From NCBI GenBank assembly GCA_037179385.1, contig CM074189.1, forward strand, positions 19,885,020-19,949,019: a stretch of 64,000 bases of DNA. Direction: 5' to 3'. The notes under the pieces were generated by a model. The model had not been told where the DNA came from. It saw nothing but the letters and a program-made list of their open reading frames with translations, and made no database searches. This document shows positions 1-13,148 of the stretch, piece after piece. Each line of letters begins with the position of its first letter. Within the stretch, counting starts at the first letter, position 1. A program made the translations under genes and the position numbers. This DNA is from Holothuria scabra (Eukaryota; Echinodermata; Holothuroidea; Aspidochirotida; Holothuriidae).

Positions 1-284
1 TAATAGCGGCGTATATGGAGGTGAAGGAAAGGACAAGAAAAACCCTGTTTGGCTTGGAATATGGACTCCCTAGCATAATATCAGAGAGGCCTTTGTCTCC
101 TGTACTAGTTGATTTGATTAGCAAAATTGAAGGAAGCGTTTTCTTGTATTGATGTCTTTGTAAAAATCTTTTGAATGTGATAGAATTTTCAGATTTTCAC
201 AAGATTAATATGTAAGCAAATTTGTTTTGAACATCATTTTGTAACACAACGTTTGTTTGGGGGAACAAGTGGAATTGAATAAAT
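1..284. other. Unassigned intergenic sequence
   Basis: No coding exon, RNA gene or recognisable repeat end was seen here. It is AT-rich sequence leading into the segmental duplication that starts near 285. Confidence 0.4.
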
Positions 285-479
285 GAAGGTGAAAAAAGGA
301 CAATACTTCTTTAGTGAGCTACATTTTTTTTATATGCAAGCACCCATTCAAAGATGTGGAACTGACAGCAATGGGCGTTTTCCACATAACATATATGTTT
401 GACCATAGTGGGCATAATTCCTTATTTAGGGCGAGACATTAGAGCGTATAACTATCCGTATTAATTTCATTTAATGTTT

Positions 480-1400
480 GCATTGAATAAGTTTCTGTGT
501 TAGCCAATCAAGACACATTTTTAAATGCCGGCATTAAATCATTTTATGCTGCAATTAAATTGATTTTATGTGAGCATAAAATAAATTAATGCCTGCTTTA
601 ATAATTAAATTCTGACATTAATTCGTATTAATGTCTGGATTTAATAAAATTAATAAGTACATTAATCACTTAATTCTGACATTAAATCGACTTCATGCTG
701 GCATTAAATCTATCAGTCAGGTAGTATTTAACAACAGTGCATTCAGCCAATCAATTCCGTTATTAGTAGGGGTGTGTCTAGAAAGAACGAGCATACTGTA
801 TGCATTTACTCAAACAGAACGTGCATGTAGTATATGATATAAAGTGTTATTTTGCTTGTGCAGAGCTAAAGGTGAGCCCAGACATGGGCCTTGAGTTAGT
901 TAGCTAGTAAGGTGGAGTTTTACGGCCAAGTTTCCAACCTATTGGTTTAAGTCGAGCCGGCGGAGCCGGAGTTTTTTTTTTCCAGTTGTGCCACAATGGC
1001 TTTTATTTGCTTCGTCCATTTGAACTCGGCTAGTACAAGTAGTATCAGGGAGGTGTAAGTTACACCTCCCTGGTAGTATTATGCCTAGGGTGAAGTCAAT
1101 GATATGATACCATAGTTGATTTATGAGCATGGTCTTGCGCGCGACATACGCGCCTTTTCGAGCTTAAAGTAAATCCCTTTCTAAAAGCCGACTTGTTTAG
1201 TTAACATTGATGTTAAATATCGCAACCTGATTGGTCAATTTCATGCTGACGTTAAATCGATTGAATTTCAGCATTTAATGATAAATGCAGGCATTATTTT
1301 AGTTTAATGCTGGCATTAAATGGGATTAATGCTGACATCAAGTCAATTTAATGCTGAGCACACATTAATTCGATTTAATGTCGGTATTGTATATGGAATT
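480..1400. repeat. Palindromic ATTAAAT-type repeat clusters
   Basis: Two clusters (about 520-720 and 1205-1390) are built from degenerate, mostly self-complementary words of the form TTTAATG-C(T/C)GGCATTAAA, repeated every 20-35 bases. They flank a middle part (about 720-1200). This whole stretch is missing from the paralogous copy at 28.7 kb, so it looks like an insertion with repeated subterminal palindromes. Confidence 0.55.
1043..1075. repeat. Short near-perfect palindrome
   Basis: Arms of 16 bases (1043-1058 and 1060-1075) are complementary with one mismatch around a single central base, with core GGGAGGTGTAA. A related palindrome (AGAGGTGT/ACACCTCT) lies at about 10126-10147, and the bases that follow both include GCATGGTC, so they may be pieces of one dispersed repeat. 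Confidence 0.5.
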
Positions 1401-2680
1401 ATGCCTACTGTGTCCTACCATATACGTATACACAAACTTATAATTTTGCAATGTGAACTTCAAGTTTATTTTCTATCTCATATTTGTGCAAAACCGAACC
1501 CAGTAGTCTTGTATTAACAGAAGTCATACAGAAAATCAAAACAGGGGAAAAGGATATGTAAAGTTGTTGCTATTAGTCGGGCCCTTTAAGAAAATCTTGA
1601 ATGAACAGGACTGGTAAGAAATGTGAAACAGATAAAAATGCACGTTATAGAAATCACCATTTTATTATTACCATTCCATTAAGGCAAATAGTCCAGCTTA
1701 AATGTCTGGAGTGAAATGGGGGGGGGGGGGAGCTGGCTGTTTAAACCAATGATTTTAAATGAACAAAGTGAAATACATTGCAAAACGTTTCCATGCACAG
1801 AACTCCATATGTCAGCCTCATGGTGTCTGATCTTGGATTTGGGGAAACAACACAAAGCTGACGATTGTGACGACGTACAGTTGAGTGAATTCGGAATGCT
1901 TTGAATAGAAGGAATGTGTGATGAGTAAAAGACACGTTTATTTCGAACTGCACGATGTTGTATCATTATACGATCTGTAAATATTCTTTCTTCGTTTTCT
2001 GATTAACCTAAACATTTTAGGTAAGATCTGGAAGTGTAATAAGAGCATTGAAAAGCAAAAGAAGGGTTCCTCAGAGCAAAAGATGTTCTTAAAATTGGGT
2101 CCTTGTTGCAAGTGATTTAATTCAAATAAATGAATTATGTTTTTCCAAATTAGTTTATCAATGATAGTCCCCAGAAATTTGGTGTAACGACTTTCAGAAA
2201 CATTCAACAATATGTGAGAATTCTTGGTGTGCCAGGTAAAGCACAATAATTAACTTTTCGGTTTGAGAAAGAATGGCTTTGCCATCTGCAAGTAAATCAA
2301 ATTAAGCAGTTTTATGAAAAGAAACATGTAAGTAGATTTATATTTATAAGAAAGAATAAAGGACGAAGAATCGAATACACCAATGTTGCGGAGAGTATAT
2401 ACGGTTTCGAGATAAGGCATGTATTGCTCAAGGAGGAAGGAAACTAGGCATGCGCACAATGCCTCACTCCGTTTGCAAAAAACGATAGAGAAGTTGGTGA
2501 CTTTTATTCAATGTGTCCTAAAGATCAATTATTATTTCAACTCTACTGAGATTGTTATCAGTTTCGTGATATATGTGACAACTTAAGATTGCTGTCGTCA
2601 TCTAAGGGCATAATTATTTTAATCGAACCTGAGCTGAAGATATGACGAAATTATATGTTTATTTGATGAAAATTGATTGA

Positions 2681-3146
2681 TAAATTATTTGAAAAAATTT
2701 TTAGACACAAAGTTTGTCTACCAAGACTGCGGCTAAAGGTGAATGCACGGTTGTTGCCCTTTTTCTATCTTTGATTAGGAATTTTCTATCAAGAGAGGAA
2801 TGACAACTCCTGTTTAGTGCTCTGGGATGCAACGTTCAGGAGTCTTAAACTGGGTTGAGTTCATTTTCCATCTATAGTATTAAACGGCCAATTTACTTAG
2901 ACACCTAGTCAACCGACCCCAACCCTCTTTCCTGGGCGGTTACCCCATAGTGCCATTACTAGCTTAACCTAGCACGGTATATACTTCGGTTGTTTTCAGA
3001 TATTTTCGTAGTGATAAACTAAAATATTGGCAATTGCACGATATTTCCCACATCAATTGAGTTCATTGTAAAATTAATTCCACTATCTACTTTTTAAATA
3101 TTGTTTCTGTGCCAAGATGGCGGCTATGGAGCTATGCCCTTCTTAC
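2681..3146. other. Unassigned intergenic sequence
   Basis: I see no exon with splice sites and no repeat structure here. Confidence 0.3.
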
Positions 3147-3740
3147 CAATTCGGGAGATAACCGCTTTAAGGGAAATAAATTTTTATCAGATTGGGGGAT
3201 TATTTTCTCATGGGTGGCGCCATTTTCAAATATCTCCCATGTTGCTTTGCAATCCTACCGCGCAAATTCAACGAAGATAACGTTCAAAACAACCTTCCAA
3301 CTTTCATCGATGTAGGGGAGAGAAACTTGGGCATATTTAAAATCTCTGTTTGTAGGGTAACAAAAGAGGTTTGTCATCGATCTTTGGTTGTTCACTACGC
3401 CGATTTTGAGATATCGCGTAATTTTGCAACGTTTTTTGTCCTAAGCTTAATTTATAGACTCTACACAGCCGTAAGTTTTGTGCAGTATTTTCCGAATGAA
3501 GGTGCACAAGTAAATTATGCCACAATTTGTGCTTTTTAATATGTTGTTGAAGGTCCCTAGTAGTTTCACCCTTTTTGTCTTAACTATGACCTCACATTTT
3601 TTACATACAAAATTATTAAACAAATCGACGACTGTGAAGAGGTAAATGCTCAGAAAAATTCATACTGTTGAGGCAGTCAAATTTTTCCCCGATCTGGGGC
3701 AAACTCATTTTCCATCAAAAGGGGTTATTTCCCGAACTGG
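3147..3740 (+). mobile_element. MITE family 2, copy 1
   Basis: The ends are inverted: AATTCGGGAGATAACC at the left and GGTTATTTCCCGAACTGG at the right. The interior ('tgggtggcgccattttcaaa', about 3210-3230) matches, in the opposite orientation, the element at 30084-30666. No transposase is encoded. The element is non-autonomous and the parent superfamily is unknown. Confidence 0.65.
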
Positions 3741-5514
3741 GAAACTATTCCTCCTAATTTCTATATTTGTTCTGAAATACCCTATCATGAAAGCAATAAC
3801 AACATTCCACATAGCACAATGGGTGCAATCTACAACATGTCTGACATTTGTTGCACCACGAATAGTATCTACTTAAAGATGTTGATCACTGGTCAATGAA
3901 AAATTTAAACTCATGTTTCGTGACATCGGCTCAGGAAAGTTGCAAGTTAACATTTCATTGGGATACATTTAAGAAATTTTCATTGTAATATAAGGCCTAT
4001 ATTTGACATTAACAGGGTAACCGTTTTAATACATTATAAAGTTCAGTTCTTTTACGTCGTATACATTATTGCTTCATGTTCTAAATGATGGTCTGGAGTC
4101 AATGCACTTATCTAAGAAATAGAACAGGCAATGGAAGTACGAATTAGACAGGTTGTAAATATAATTCATCTCGCAATGATTTTTATTTAACCGTCTGCTT
4201 TTGGTGTGTTCAGTTTGGAACAGCCGTGTTTACTCATTGACTGAGGTTTTCTATCATGTTAAGTCGCCATTTTGAAATTCAAAACAATAGACTCTCTTTC
4301 ATTTGTCTAACAGTTATAAATGTTGCAATGCTGTATTTGACTAATTATGAGATTGGCATGAACTTAAAAATCAACACTTTCAACTAATCTTGGAAGCTAT
4401 TTGGGCTAAAAACTATTGTATGGACTAAAAAGGAATAAACAGAAGGGAAACTATATCGTGAAGTCTTCCCCTGGGGTCCGACGACTCTCTGTTTCTCCCA
4501 GCAAAATCGACAGTCACCTCTACTTTAGCGATGACCCTTGAACAAACGGGACAGGATGAACCAACAAAACAGCAATAAACAATGAAGGAGCAGTCAGAAC
4601 CTTTACACGATAACCACTTTCTGTAAATGCTTCTTTCCAAAGGAGACTCGAACTTCTCCAACCCTCCGACGACAAAAATTGCTGAATGAACTGTCAGAAT
4701 TTACAGCAAATGCTCACTCCAAAGAATTCGTTGAAATCACGGAAATGACCTCTCAGAATCGACGTGAATTGGTCTTCTCAAACTTGAATGTCGCATACTT
4801 TTTGACCAGGGAAACTGTCCTAGTATAAATACGATTCGTTCTCAAAATCCGGAACGTTCGACATCTTGCAGGTAAGTTTCGAAAATAACATGTTGACAAC
4901 TTCCGTGATGACACTGAGTATTTCTCCGATGTTTCTCCAAGAAGAGTAAATGCTGGAATTAACGCAATTGCTTTTTGGTTTCCCGAAAGGGAAATCATTT
5001 GGACTCATGCAGACTACACTTTTGCAAAACATGTGTAGGATCGTGCATTTTAGTGTTGGCTGAAGCTATGGTTTGTAAGCTCAACGATTAAGAATTATTT
5101 CTTTGTTTTGTTTTCAGTAGAATAGTACCAAGCCATTTTTAAGAGGGACATCTGTGTGAATGATATTGCTGGACACTTAATTTTACCAAATATATATTGC
5201 AATGTTTGTCTGTTTGTTTCTTTTTGAAAAAATACTGTGACTTTCATCGGGTATATTTGTAATTTCTGATTGCATGATTGCATAAACATCAAATTTCGTC
5301 TAGAAAATATGTCCACATGAGGCCGTCAGAAATATTTCTACCTTCTGTAAAATGTAGCAATCTTGAAGAAGCTGTGTTTTATTAAGTGGTTGTACATTAC
5401 TTGATAGCAGGTCATAGTCAAATATTTTCATGTTTTTACAAAGTGACTGACATTTATACATCAGGACTTTGTCAACATTTTTGCTTAGAATTATAATTTT
5501 ACTATTCGTTATCC
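3741..5514. other. Unassigned intergenic sequence
   Basis: Short open frames on both strands lack domain signatures and have no supported splice structure. Nothing else was recognised. Confidence 0.3.
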
Positions 5515-6000
5515 ATGGCAAATGTACTTTGATGCTCTCGCTAAGAATTGTGAGGTAGTTTTTAGTTCAAGATACAGCTTTACTCCCTATTATTGAAGTG
5601 GAAGGCATTGTACTGTCTAAAAGGTCACACGTCGGGCCGGCTTTTCGACCGCAGTTACGTAATAGCATACACAATGCATGCATTCGGGTCAGTTAGTGGT
5701 TGTGACCTTACATCAACAGAGAACAAAGTAAAATATTTCCGTGTTTCTTGCATAGAGCCTAACATTTATTTTGATCTGTATATCAATACTTCCACGAAAA
5801 TTTTGTTTTAAATTATTTTTTAAGCTTTGTCTTCCATTTGGAAACTTCAACGATACCTTTGGTACAAATTGTTAGGAACTTTTTGGCCAAGATACACTCT
5901 TTACTCCCTATGATTAAGTAGAAGACACTGGACCTCCTAACAGGTCACTCATCCGGACGACCTTTCTATTCTTTATCGCAATGAAAACACAGGTGTGACT
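5515..6000 (+). repeat. Diverged tandem duplication, about 318-bp period
   Basis: The block at about 5520-5690 ('caagatacagctttactccc', then 'aggtcac' and 'cgggccgg') recurs at about 5838-6000 ('caagatacactctttactcc', 'aggtcactc', 'cggacgacc'). Two copies are seen and no coding is evident. Confidence 0.5.
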
Positions 6001-7269
6001 TTCACTGAATCATTTCGACGCGTCCCTTCAACCATGGAAGTACTAAACCGGATCGGGTTACTGAGTCTCACTCGCTATTTTCACAGCCTAAAGTTAAACT
6101 CGAAGAAAAACTTTGCATTTAGACTACTTTGTTTAATAGGCTGTTTGTTGTTTGAATCTCCGCGTCAATGTCAAGGGAAACCACATGTTTTCATACAAAA
6201 ACCTGTGATAACCCCTGGAAAAAACATGTGAAAACCTGCAAATTTGCAACTAATTGCCTCACATGTTTTGTAAGGGTTCCATTGATATTAGTTACTTTGA
6301 AAATTATACCATTGTATTTTCTTATGATTTTCTTTCCAACCACATTTTGCAAGTATTTAAATCTGTCCGTTTTCATCACCTTGTCATCACCATTTCTTAC
6401 AAGTTAATTTGACAATATAATTAGAAATTGTAATTCATGTGTCTTTCATTTACTGCCCCCTGGTTTGTACTTCAATTTCATGTATTTCCGAAGTATTGCC
6501 AAAAAATCACATTTCAGGTTCAATAACTCTCAAGATAACAACTTCAACCAGCCGAAATATTACAGATTAATTAACTGTTTATTTGTTTCCTTTAAACAAT
6601 ACCTCAAAGCCAAGTTCAGCCCAACTCACAAAAACTGACTACAAACAGTGGGCCATCAAAGCTCATCTACACCTTAAATTCATTCAGTAGCTATGACCGC
6701 AAACTTCGCCCTTGGCCTGTTTTAATTATCAAGTATATCTCTTCTCCCCCTCCCCTGACCCCATTCCTTGAAGGTTATTTTGGACTGCCCACATCTGAAG
6801 AAATATTTCTCCCTTCTTTCGGGAAACTTTTCAAATTTAGGTTTTGATTGAATGTTCGGTGAACGTCGGGTTACAAACTTGACCTGTTTTCATTACAGAA
6901 TTCCTCACAAACGAAGCTCCTAGAAACATCGCTCAACTACCGCTCGGCGCGGCGTGATCTCGGCAACCAATAAACAGCCTGGTGAGTACTATAACATACT
7001 AATATTAGGTTTTACGTACAGGTATATATATGTTTATGCATACATACAAACAAACATACATTCTAGAAATGTCTCGAGCTCGTTATTATATCGGGTGTCA
7101 AGAACCCGTCCTAGTTTCTTTTTCACAATGACAAGGCCTTTGAAAATAATTTGCTGAATAACATTGGGCTTCCAATATTTTATAGTAAATAACCACTCGT
7201 GTTAGGCCATTACCTAGGTCCTAGTTACAACATAGACTATATTTCTGGCTATAGTGACTTAACTGACCT
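6001..7269. other. Unassigned intergenic sequence
   Basis: A few short inverted words (ACATGTTTT near 6184-6275) occur, but nothing I can assign to an element or gene. Confidence 0.3.
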
Positions 7270-7564
7270 GAAGGTCTAATCCTCTCACCCCAATCAGTAT
7301 CCATTCTCCTAACCTACTTACAAAAGCTCTTCCGACAAATGTCTGAAGTCTAGCCTCATCCAGACACAATCTCAGTTTATTGCTTCAGGGGGAATATAGA
7401 AAAACCCAATGCGCGTAATCAAAACACTCTCAGTACAGTTCATACTGACTGTGTGATGTAAGCTTCGGCACTGTGCATTGTTTCAACTGGATGCCAATCA
7501 GAAACTGAGCCAGCAGAGAATTTCTGTGGATTGCTACAATAATTTTAGTTTGGGGTGAGTGGAT
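7270..7564 (-). mobile_element. MITE family 1, copy A
   Basis: This is a roughly 300-bp repeat whose ends are inverted around CCTCTCACCCCAA / TTGGGGTGAG. The interior contains the family words 'caatctcagtttattgcttc' (about 7366-7385) and 'gcattgtttcaactgg'. It is in reverse orientation relative to the copies at 51.0, 54.1, 60.9 and 63.0 kb. It is non-coding and non-autonomous. Confidence 0.7.
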
Positions 7565-8800
7565 AAGCCCTGTAAAGAAGTTGTGATGTGTATAAGCCGG
7601 GTTGATCAATTTATCTTCAGTAGCCTGATCAATGATTCCTTTATCTCCCTTTATTTACATGCCGTAGCGTTGCCTCTTGGTAATACCACATATACACCCC
7701 AGTACATCAAAGGCGGCCCTGGATGTTACTCGTATTCCAATTTATTACATGATCTGTGCCCTCAAATAATCTATATCTTCATGGTGCATGCCCGTCCATA
7801 TTGGGGCGGCTTGATCCTTTTCATTGTTTTGGTTAAGCCGGCCTCAATAACGACGTTAACACAGGATGGGTCGTGTGGTAATAGGCTGCTCCCAGTTAAT
7901 ATACTCCTTTCCTCACTGACCCAAACGTACAACGAAATCTCATTTGCTTTTTTTAAAACTAACTTGTCAGATATTTAGTGTTAGGAATATTTTTCAGGAT
8001 TCCTTGGGTTAATAAAAAATAATACTTTGAGAGAGAGCCTTTATATCACAGTTCAAAGGTTGAGAACTTTAAAAACATTTTAGATTTGGTTTCATTATGC
8101 ACCGGTGTGCAAAGATGTTAATTCAATGGCGTCAAAAGTTGTATCTTTCAACAACCATATTTACATCAAAATTATTTGGTATGTTTTGTTGCAGGAGCAT
8201 GTTTGGTGTAGTTTGCTTTGTATTTGATACATTGTAAGAGTTTTCGTGATAAAAGGAGACAGATGTGCCCATTTAAGACTTTATTAAATTTTTTTACACA
8301 TAAATGGCCACGTAAAAACAACGTGTTAGCACAATGCTAACAGAACGTTAATATCAGCCCGTGGTTCGTATGTAGAAATACCAAGGAATGAGTTTTCTAA
8401 GTCGGGTAAACCAGATCAAACGTTTAAGTGAATGAAAAAGTAGGGCATGGTTGTGGCTAAAAGTGTCAGATACTGTAAGGGAATTTGGGTTCAACAATGA
8501 AAGGGTTGGACTTAAATTGAAGCACTTTTTTCTAAACTGCCCTTGCTTGAATCTATTGATCCCTCTAACTCACAGGTATCCTTGCTTTCATCCATAGCTC
8601 TTGGTACCTCTGCGTACGAATGCTCCTCCGGATGAACATATTGATGTATGTACAAACAACATAGAACCTGTGGTTGTAGCGTTATTTTATTTGGAAAGGT
8701 CGAACATTTGGGACCGCAAATGTACTTTGTGGACTGTTTGGGCTAGTTTCGGAAAGGTAGTATAAGTCTATAAGACCTCCCAGTTGAATCTTGTTCATTT

Positions 8801-8803
<3 letters not shown>
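7565..8803. other. Unassigned intergenic sequence with one dispersed repeat piece
   Basis: The stretch around 7705-7765 ending in 'ttacatgatctgtgccctca' recurs at about 43345-43400, so a dispersed repeat is present. No gene was recognised. Confidence 0.35.

Positions 8804-8883
<80 letters not shown>
8804..8883. repeat. (AT)n microsatellite
   Basis: About 80 bases of uninterrupted alternating AT. Confidence 0.95.
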
Positions 8884-8887
<4 letters not shown>

Positions 8888-9162
8888 AGTTTTTGTAGTT
8901 CCAATGTATTTAGAAGAAATTAGTAGGGTCCTTGATATATTTCCTTAGGAGTGACCTGCTTTTATGACATTTTACGGCTCTTTCTTATTTTGCATGTTTT
9001 GGAACTTATTTATGAATGTAAATAATTCTTAATGAAGGTTTGGGAAAAAGAAATGTCGAATTGCAATCCCCACCTAACAAAATAGTAGCATTCAAGACAT
9101 TTGTTGGATTCAGATCCGTAGCTAAGTGAAGTCTTTCGTATGTTCCTTGACATTATTATAGT

Positions 9163-9168
9163 TTTATT
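9163..9168 (-). promoter_or_regulatory. Candidate polyadenylation signal of the lectin gene
   Basis: AATAAA lies on the minus strand about 155 bases past the TGA stop of the C-type lectin exon. The position suits a 3' UTR signal. The hexamer is common in AT-rich DNA, so this is only a candidate. Confidence 0.35.
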
Positions 9169-9322
9169 TTGTCAAACTACTTGATTTGTTTTACTCAAAA
9201 GGAGTATCAAGTTTACATAAGAAATCCGCATTATCCCTATGCTACATTCCAAGCCTCTTTTGAACACCCAATAGTCTGATAATCAGGCACGTAGTCTACC
9301 ATTGCTCACTTTCATCCTAGAG

Positions 9323-9510
9323 TCAATCATATTCACATATCGTATGGGCATTCATAGAGCATTGCACGGCGAGCCAATGGCCGCTTAAACTGTGCTCAAA
9401 ACCGAATGTCGTTACCGCACAGGGTTTATGGCTATCCGATGAAGGCTGACCCAAGCTCGTTATCCAATCGTGATAAGTAACTGCATTGCCATCTATCCAT
9501 GTCCAATCCC
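9323..9510 (-). CDS. C-type lectin-like domain, last exon
   Basis: This exon encodes the C-terminal half of a C-type lectin-like domain. After a TTTCAG acceptor (intron ends at 9511) it reads G-DWTWIDGNAVTYHDW, the W-x-WIDG-x6-W core, then a loop with QPSSDS, then KPCAVTT, GHWLAVQC and TICEYD before TGA at 9323-9325. The three cysteines match the conserved long-loop and C-terminal disulphides. The usual calcium and sugar triplets (EPN or QPD, and WND) are absent, replaced by QPS and HWLAV, so calcium-dependent sugar binding is doubtful. The first codon is completed by the final G of the exon at 13149-13370 (phase 1), which rebuilds ...YWLGLTGTEGDWTW, a normal domain sequence. The product is probably a secreted recognition protein. 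That it is a C-type lectin-like domain is strongly supported; its ligand is unknown. Confidence 0.85.
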
Positions 9511-12500
9511 CTGAAATGGAATCGACCAAGTAGAAATTTTACCAAAATGGTATTGAGAAAACTGTTTGAGATGTCAAAGTTAATATTCGGGGTAGATGCG
9601 CACAAGGTGTTTCTTAATTGGCTGTTGTCATTGTATTGTATCAATTGTATTCTTTGTTCTAAGTTAGGGATTGGGTTTAAAGTTAATCAGTTAGGAAATT
9701 TCTTGTAACACAGTGCGCATCGCCCTTAATATTTTAAAGTTTAAATAGCTTGCTGCACAGAATGCATCCTGTTATTTCAAATGACTGACTCTTTCCGAGA
9801 AGACGGTGTTCCTTTTTAGGCATGTTACTCGACAATATAGAGCAATTGACAACAATCCACATTTAATCCAGGTTAAGTGGGCGTTCACTAATTAACGTCT
9901 ATTTATTGTCCGTTTTTACATTTTCAAACACTCTTTTCTTTAACATGTTTTCTTTTTCTACAAAGCGTCTGCATTCATTTAGGGATGGTGAGCTTAAGCA
10001 TACCCTCTTTTAACTGTACCTTTCCCCTATACTTCATTCTTGCATTCTGGTACAACCTTTTTGATCTAATAAACTCTTAAGCTTCTGTAGGGTAGCGGCA
10101 CATTACGCTCAGATACTTGAATCAGAGAGGTGTCATTTACACCTCTTGCTCGTATAAACTAATGTTACGATACAGGCTGCAGCAAAAGCATGGTCAGGTC
10201 CTTGTCATGAATGGGGTTTGGGGAGTGCGACTTTTGGAAATTCTAAAAAGAACGGGTTCCCCCTGCTTCTTTGTATCAAAATGTCAACTGATGCAGTATT
10301 TGTGCATCGAACTTCGTATAAAAGATCAAAATGAACTTTTCCTTTTGGTTTTACTTTACCCCTTATTTTTTCATGCTTGGGTCATGGCGGTTCACTTCCG
10401 CTCCTTGGCTCTGGGCTGCAGATATAATACATCATTGCAGGGTTGTCACCACGACGGTCGGCAACGGGCGGTGCTACCCAGCTCTCAAAATCTCCACCCG
10501 GTACTCGCCATCAATATCAGCATCATCGCCCGGCACAAATTTCTTATCCCCACTGAATAAAATTCTCAGATTTCTTTAAAATTTTGGTGTAATTCCTTTT
10601 TTTGTGAACGCTCTCCAGTCTGCACAAATTGTTCAAAGGGGGTGGGGGTGGAACGGTGACTCCTCTTAGATCGCTCCCCTCAGGAAGGTAACCGCAAATT
10701 ACACGGCTCTCAAAATGGCCTTGTGACAACCCTGTTCAGTGCACGCAATTGGATCACAACCATGTGTACACCACATCAAGTATACCTGCAGGCCAATTGG
10801 ACTGGTATCATTTGTTTAAAATGAACATTCAGTCAAAGAATAAAAAAAATATGTATTAAACAACAAAAAATGAATTCTTATGGTCTAACTCACATTTTCA
10901 TAGGACGTTCTTAAGAAGAGATATAAAATGTTTAAATTAATTCAACTAAAATAATTTATTCCATTACGCAATAATTTGTAACTTTCTTGTCGCACAACTC
11001 ACATTACTTACTTTGTTGCCCTATAAAAATGAATGCATGTTCCACAGAAAGAACTTGATATAGCATCACCTCTTAAAAACATGTATGCTATCACACCTTC
11101 GAACAAAGTGTAGTTAATTTCAGATAAACAAAGAAATACAAAGATAGTACTTTGAGTAGTACAACAATGACATCACAAATTATTGCGCAATGTATCATTC
11201 ACGGACGAAGATAAATCTCGTTACACAACGGTTGAAGTTTCGGTTCAGTTGGCACACAACGGTTGAAGTTTCGGTTCAGTTGGCACACAACGAGTATTAA
11301 AAGAAATTTTTCCAAACGGTTTGTTAGGTATTGCATTATCCAGACGGTGCCTAGCTTATAGCCTGACACCATTGTAATGTATATTCATGGCGACCATTCC
11401 GCAGAAGGCGTGTTTTCCTTTCCCACCCCTAAACGTCAGGAATCAGGTAGCATCAAAAACGGGTTCAAGAACCAAAAAGAGGATGTTCATCTGATAAAGA
11501 TATTCATATTCCTCAATTAAAAAAAGCTTCGATATGTGCTTGGGTACTACTGCAAATATTTCAGGTTGGTTAAGGCTCACATTTGAATTTCAAAAAATGG
11601 CTGGGTGAGGTAAAAACTACGTGTATGCTATTCATTGTAGTGGAGAGGACTGTCTGTATAACGATGACATACGATGAGAATATTGTAATTTTAACATATA
11701 CCATGAACAATTATACGCATTAAGAAGACTGTGACGCTGCTTGAGAACACATTTGGGATGGCACCGTTACAACGAACCATTGAAACGTACCTTCAAAAGT
11801 GTTAAAGGGTCACTCCTGGTAAGAACGAATTTCATCTCGAGTGAAGTCTTCACTGCCAGAAGCCCGATATTGTCGCTCTTTTAAAATTGTTACTCGGGTC
11901 TTGGAAAAAGATCCTTTTGCAAGGAGAGTGTGTCAATTTGAATCAGAATACCCTTTTTGGGAGTTAACTTTGCCCGTTTGTTTTAGAATTGTATTTACCA
12001 TGCATAACATCACGCGTGTCGACAACCTGACATCACATTTTCTATGGAGTGAAACTGGTTAGAAAGGCGTTTTCCTACCAATTGATTATACATTGGCTTG
12101 TACAAAGACAATAGCTGTTCGAATTCTCTGACATAAATCTTCGTTGAATTTCAGGCCTGCTACTGTAATCACTTATCCCACTGCTACCGCCCTGCGTTCA
12201 TGCAAACCATAGTGCAGTCGAATAGTAACCATCCGTCCGAACATACCCAATCACTCGCTCACTTTATTAAAATCAATGTGCCTTAAAGGTTGAAATATGT
12301 AATTCAGTAACGATGGTAGACACTGGGCAATGCAGTTGAAATAAAGTAAGCAACGGCTATTTCGAAACAGTCAAAGAGACATTCCTGACAAAATTTGTTT
12401 AATGGAGGAGAGTCTCGTTTCCTCTACTGTTCACACCAAATCATCTTCTCTCCAGTCTCAAACTTACGAAAAAGACGAACTATTTGGTCCAATATAATTT

Positions 12501-13148
12501 TATTTCTTAAGCCTTCCTGCTCTGTCATGGCAGTATGTTTCCAGGTAAGATCATGATGACATGGTAGTTAATTGCGTTCATATTCAATGTTACTTTAAGT
12601 GTTGATATCGATATTTTAATTTGAGTGTTAGAGCGTCACTTATCACATGGTTATGCTTATAGTTAGTACTGTGAGTCAAGTTTCACATCCAATAGTGTTG
12701 TGAAAAGTTGACATTTTTGAAACTTGCGATGTCCTAACTTGTAACCATTTTGTACAAATTTGAAAAAGTATCTGGTCACGAATTTTTGAAAACCGGATTG
12801 AACCGTCCAGTACTTACTCAAGAAACAGTTATTTGTTTTTAGGATATGGGGATAGTCTAACTTTGACAATGTGTCAGTCATAACTTTCATTGTGACTGTT
12901 CTTAACCCTTTCAATGCTGAATCAGTTTGAGGGCGCTCTTTTGCTGAAAAAGCCGTGAACTAGCATAAAAGTCTTTCTTTAGAATAACAGTCATTTTAAT
13001 TGCCTACTAACACAATCTGTAATGGGTGCTACCAAAGCAAATGCAGTGCATAATTTTGGTAAATAATAGTCATTTCAATATTTATATGCTGAAGCATTGA
13101 AATATGTTTCTTAAAGCATGATGAAGACTTAAATCAAGGTAAGCTCAC
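9511..13148 (-). other. Intron of the lectin gene
   Basis: It runs from a GTGAGC donor (minus strand, at 13148) to a TTTCAG acceptor (ending at 9511), phase 1, about 3.6 kb. It contains a 31-bp tandem duplication (11223-11292) and a dispersed palindrome (10126-10147). No further exon was seen in it. Confidence 0.7.
11223..11292 (+). repeat. 31-bp tandem repeat, 2.2 copies
   Basis: The unit beginning CACAACGGTTGAAG and ending GTTGGCA occurs twice without change, followed by a partial third copy. It lies in the lectin gene intron. Confidence 0.9.

Larger units (their letters stand above)
285..2680 (+). repeat. Segmental duplication, copy 1
   Basis: This block is a diverged direct repeat of about 28690-30800. 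Anchors in the same order include the 'tagtgagcta...gcaagcac' stretch (311-345 versus 28724-28758), 'caagtttattttc' followed by 'atctcatat' (about 1461 versus 28831), 'agaactcca' then 'ggtgtctgatcttg' (about 1799-1845 versus 29174-29215), 'ctcactccgtt' (2463 versus 30007) and 'gagattgttatc' (2548 versus 30686). Copy 1 carries an extra piece of about 1 kb (roughly 400-1435) made of palindromic repeats. Copy 2 carries a MITE instead. No protein-coding exon was recognised, so it may be an old transposon or a duplicated non-coding segment. Confidence 0.6.

Noticed and set aside
1714..1730. Poly-G run as a possible G-quadruplex or regulatory site
   Set aside because: Single homopolymer of the kind that occurs in several repeats here (20117, 50139, 56887); nothing ties it to a gene.
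7559..7978. 139-residue plus-strand frame
   Set aside because: It overlaps the end of a MITE and contains a dispersed repeat also found at 43.3 kb; no domain and no splice support.
10117..10560. 147-residue plus-strand frame in the lectin intron
   Set aside because: Mixed composition, no motif, and it begins in a dispersed palindromic repeat; judged a chance frame.
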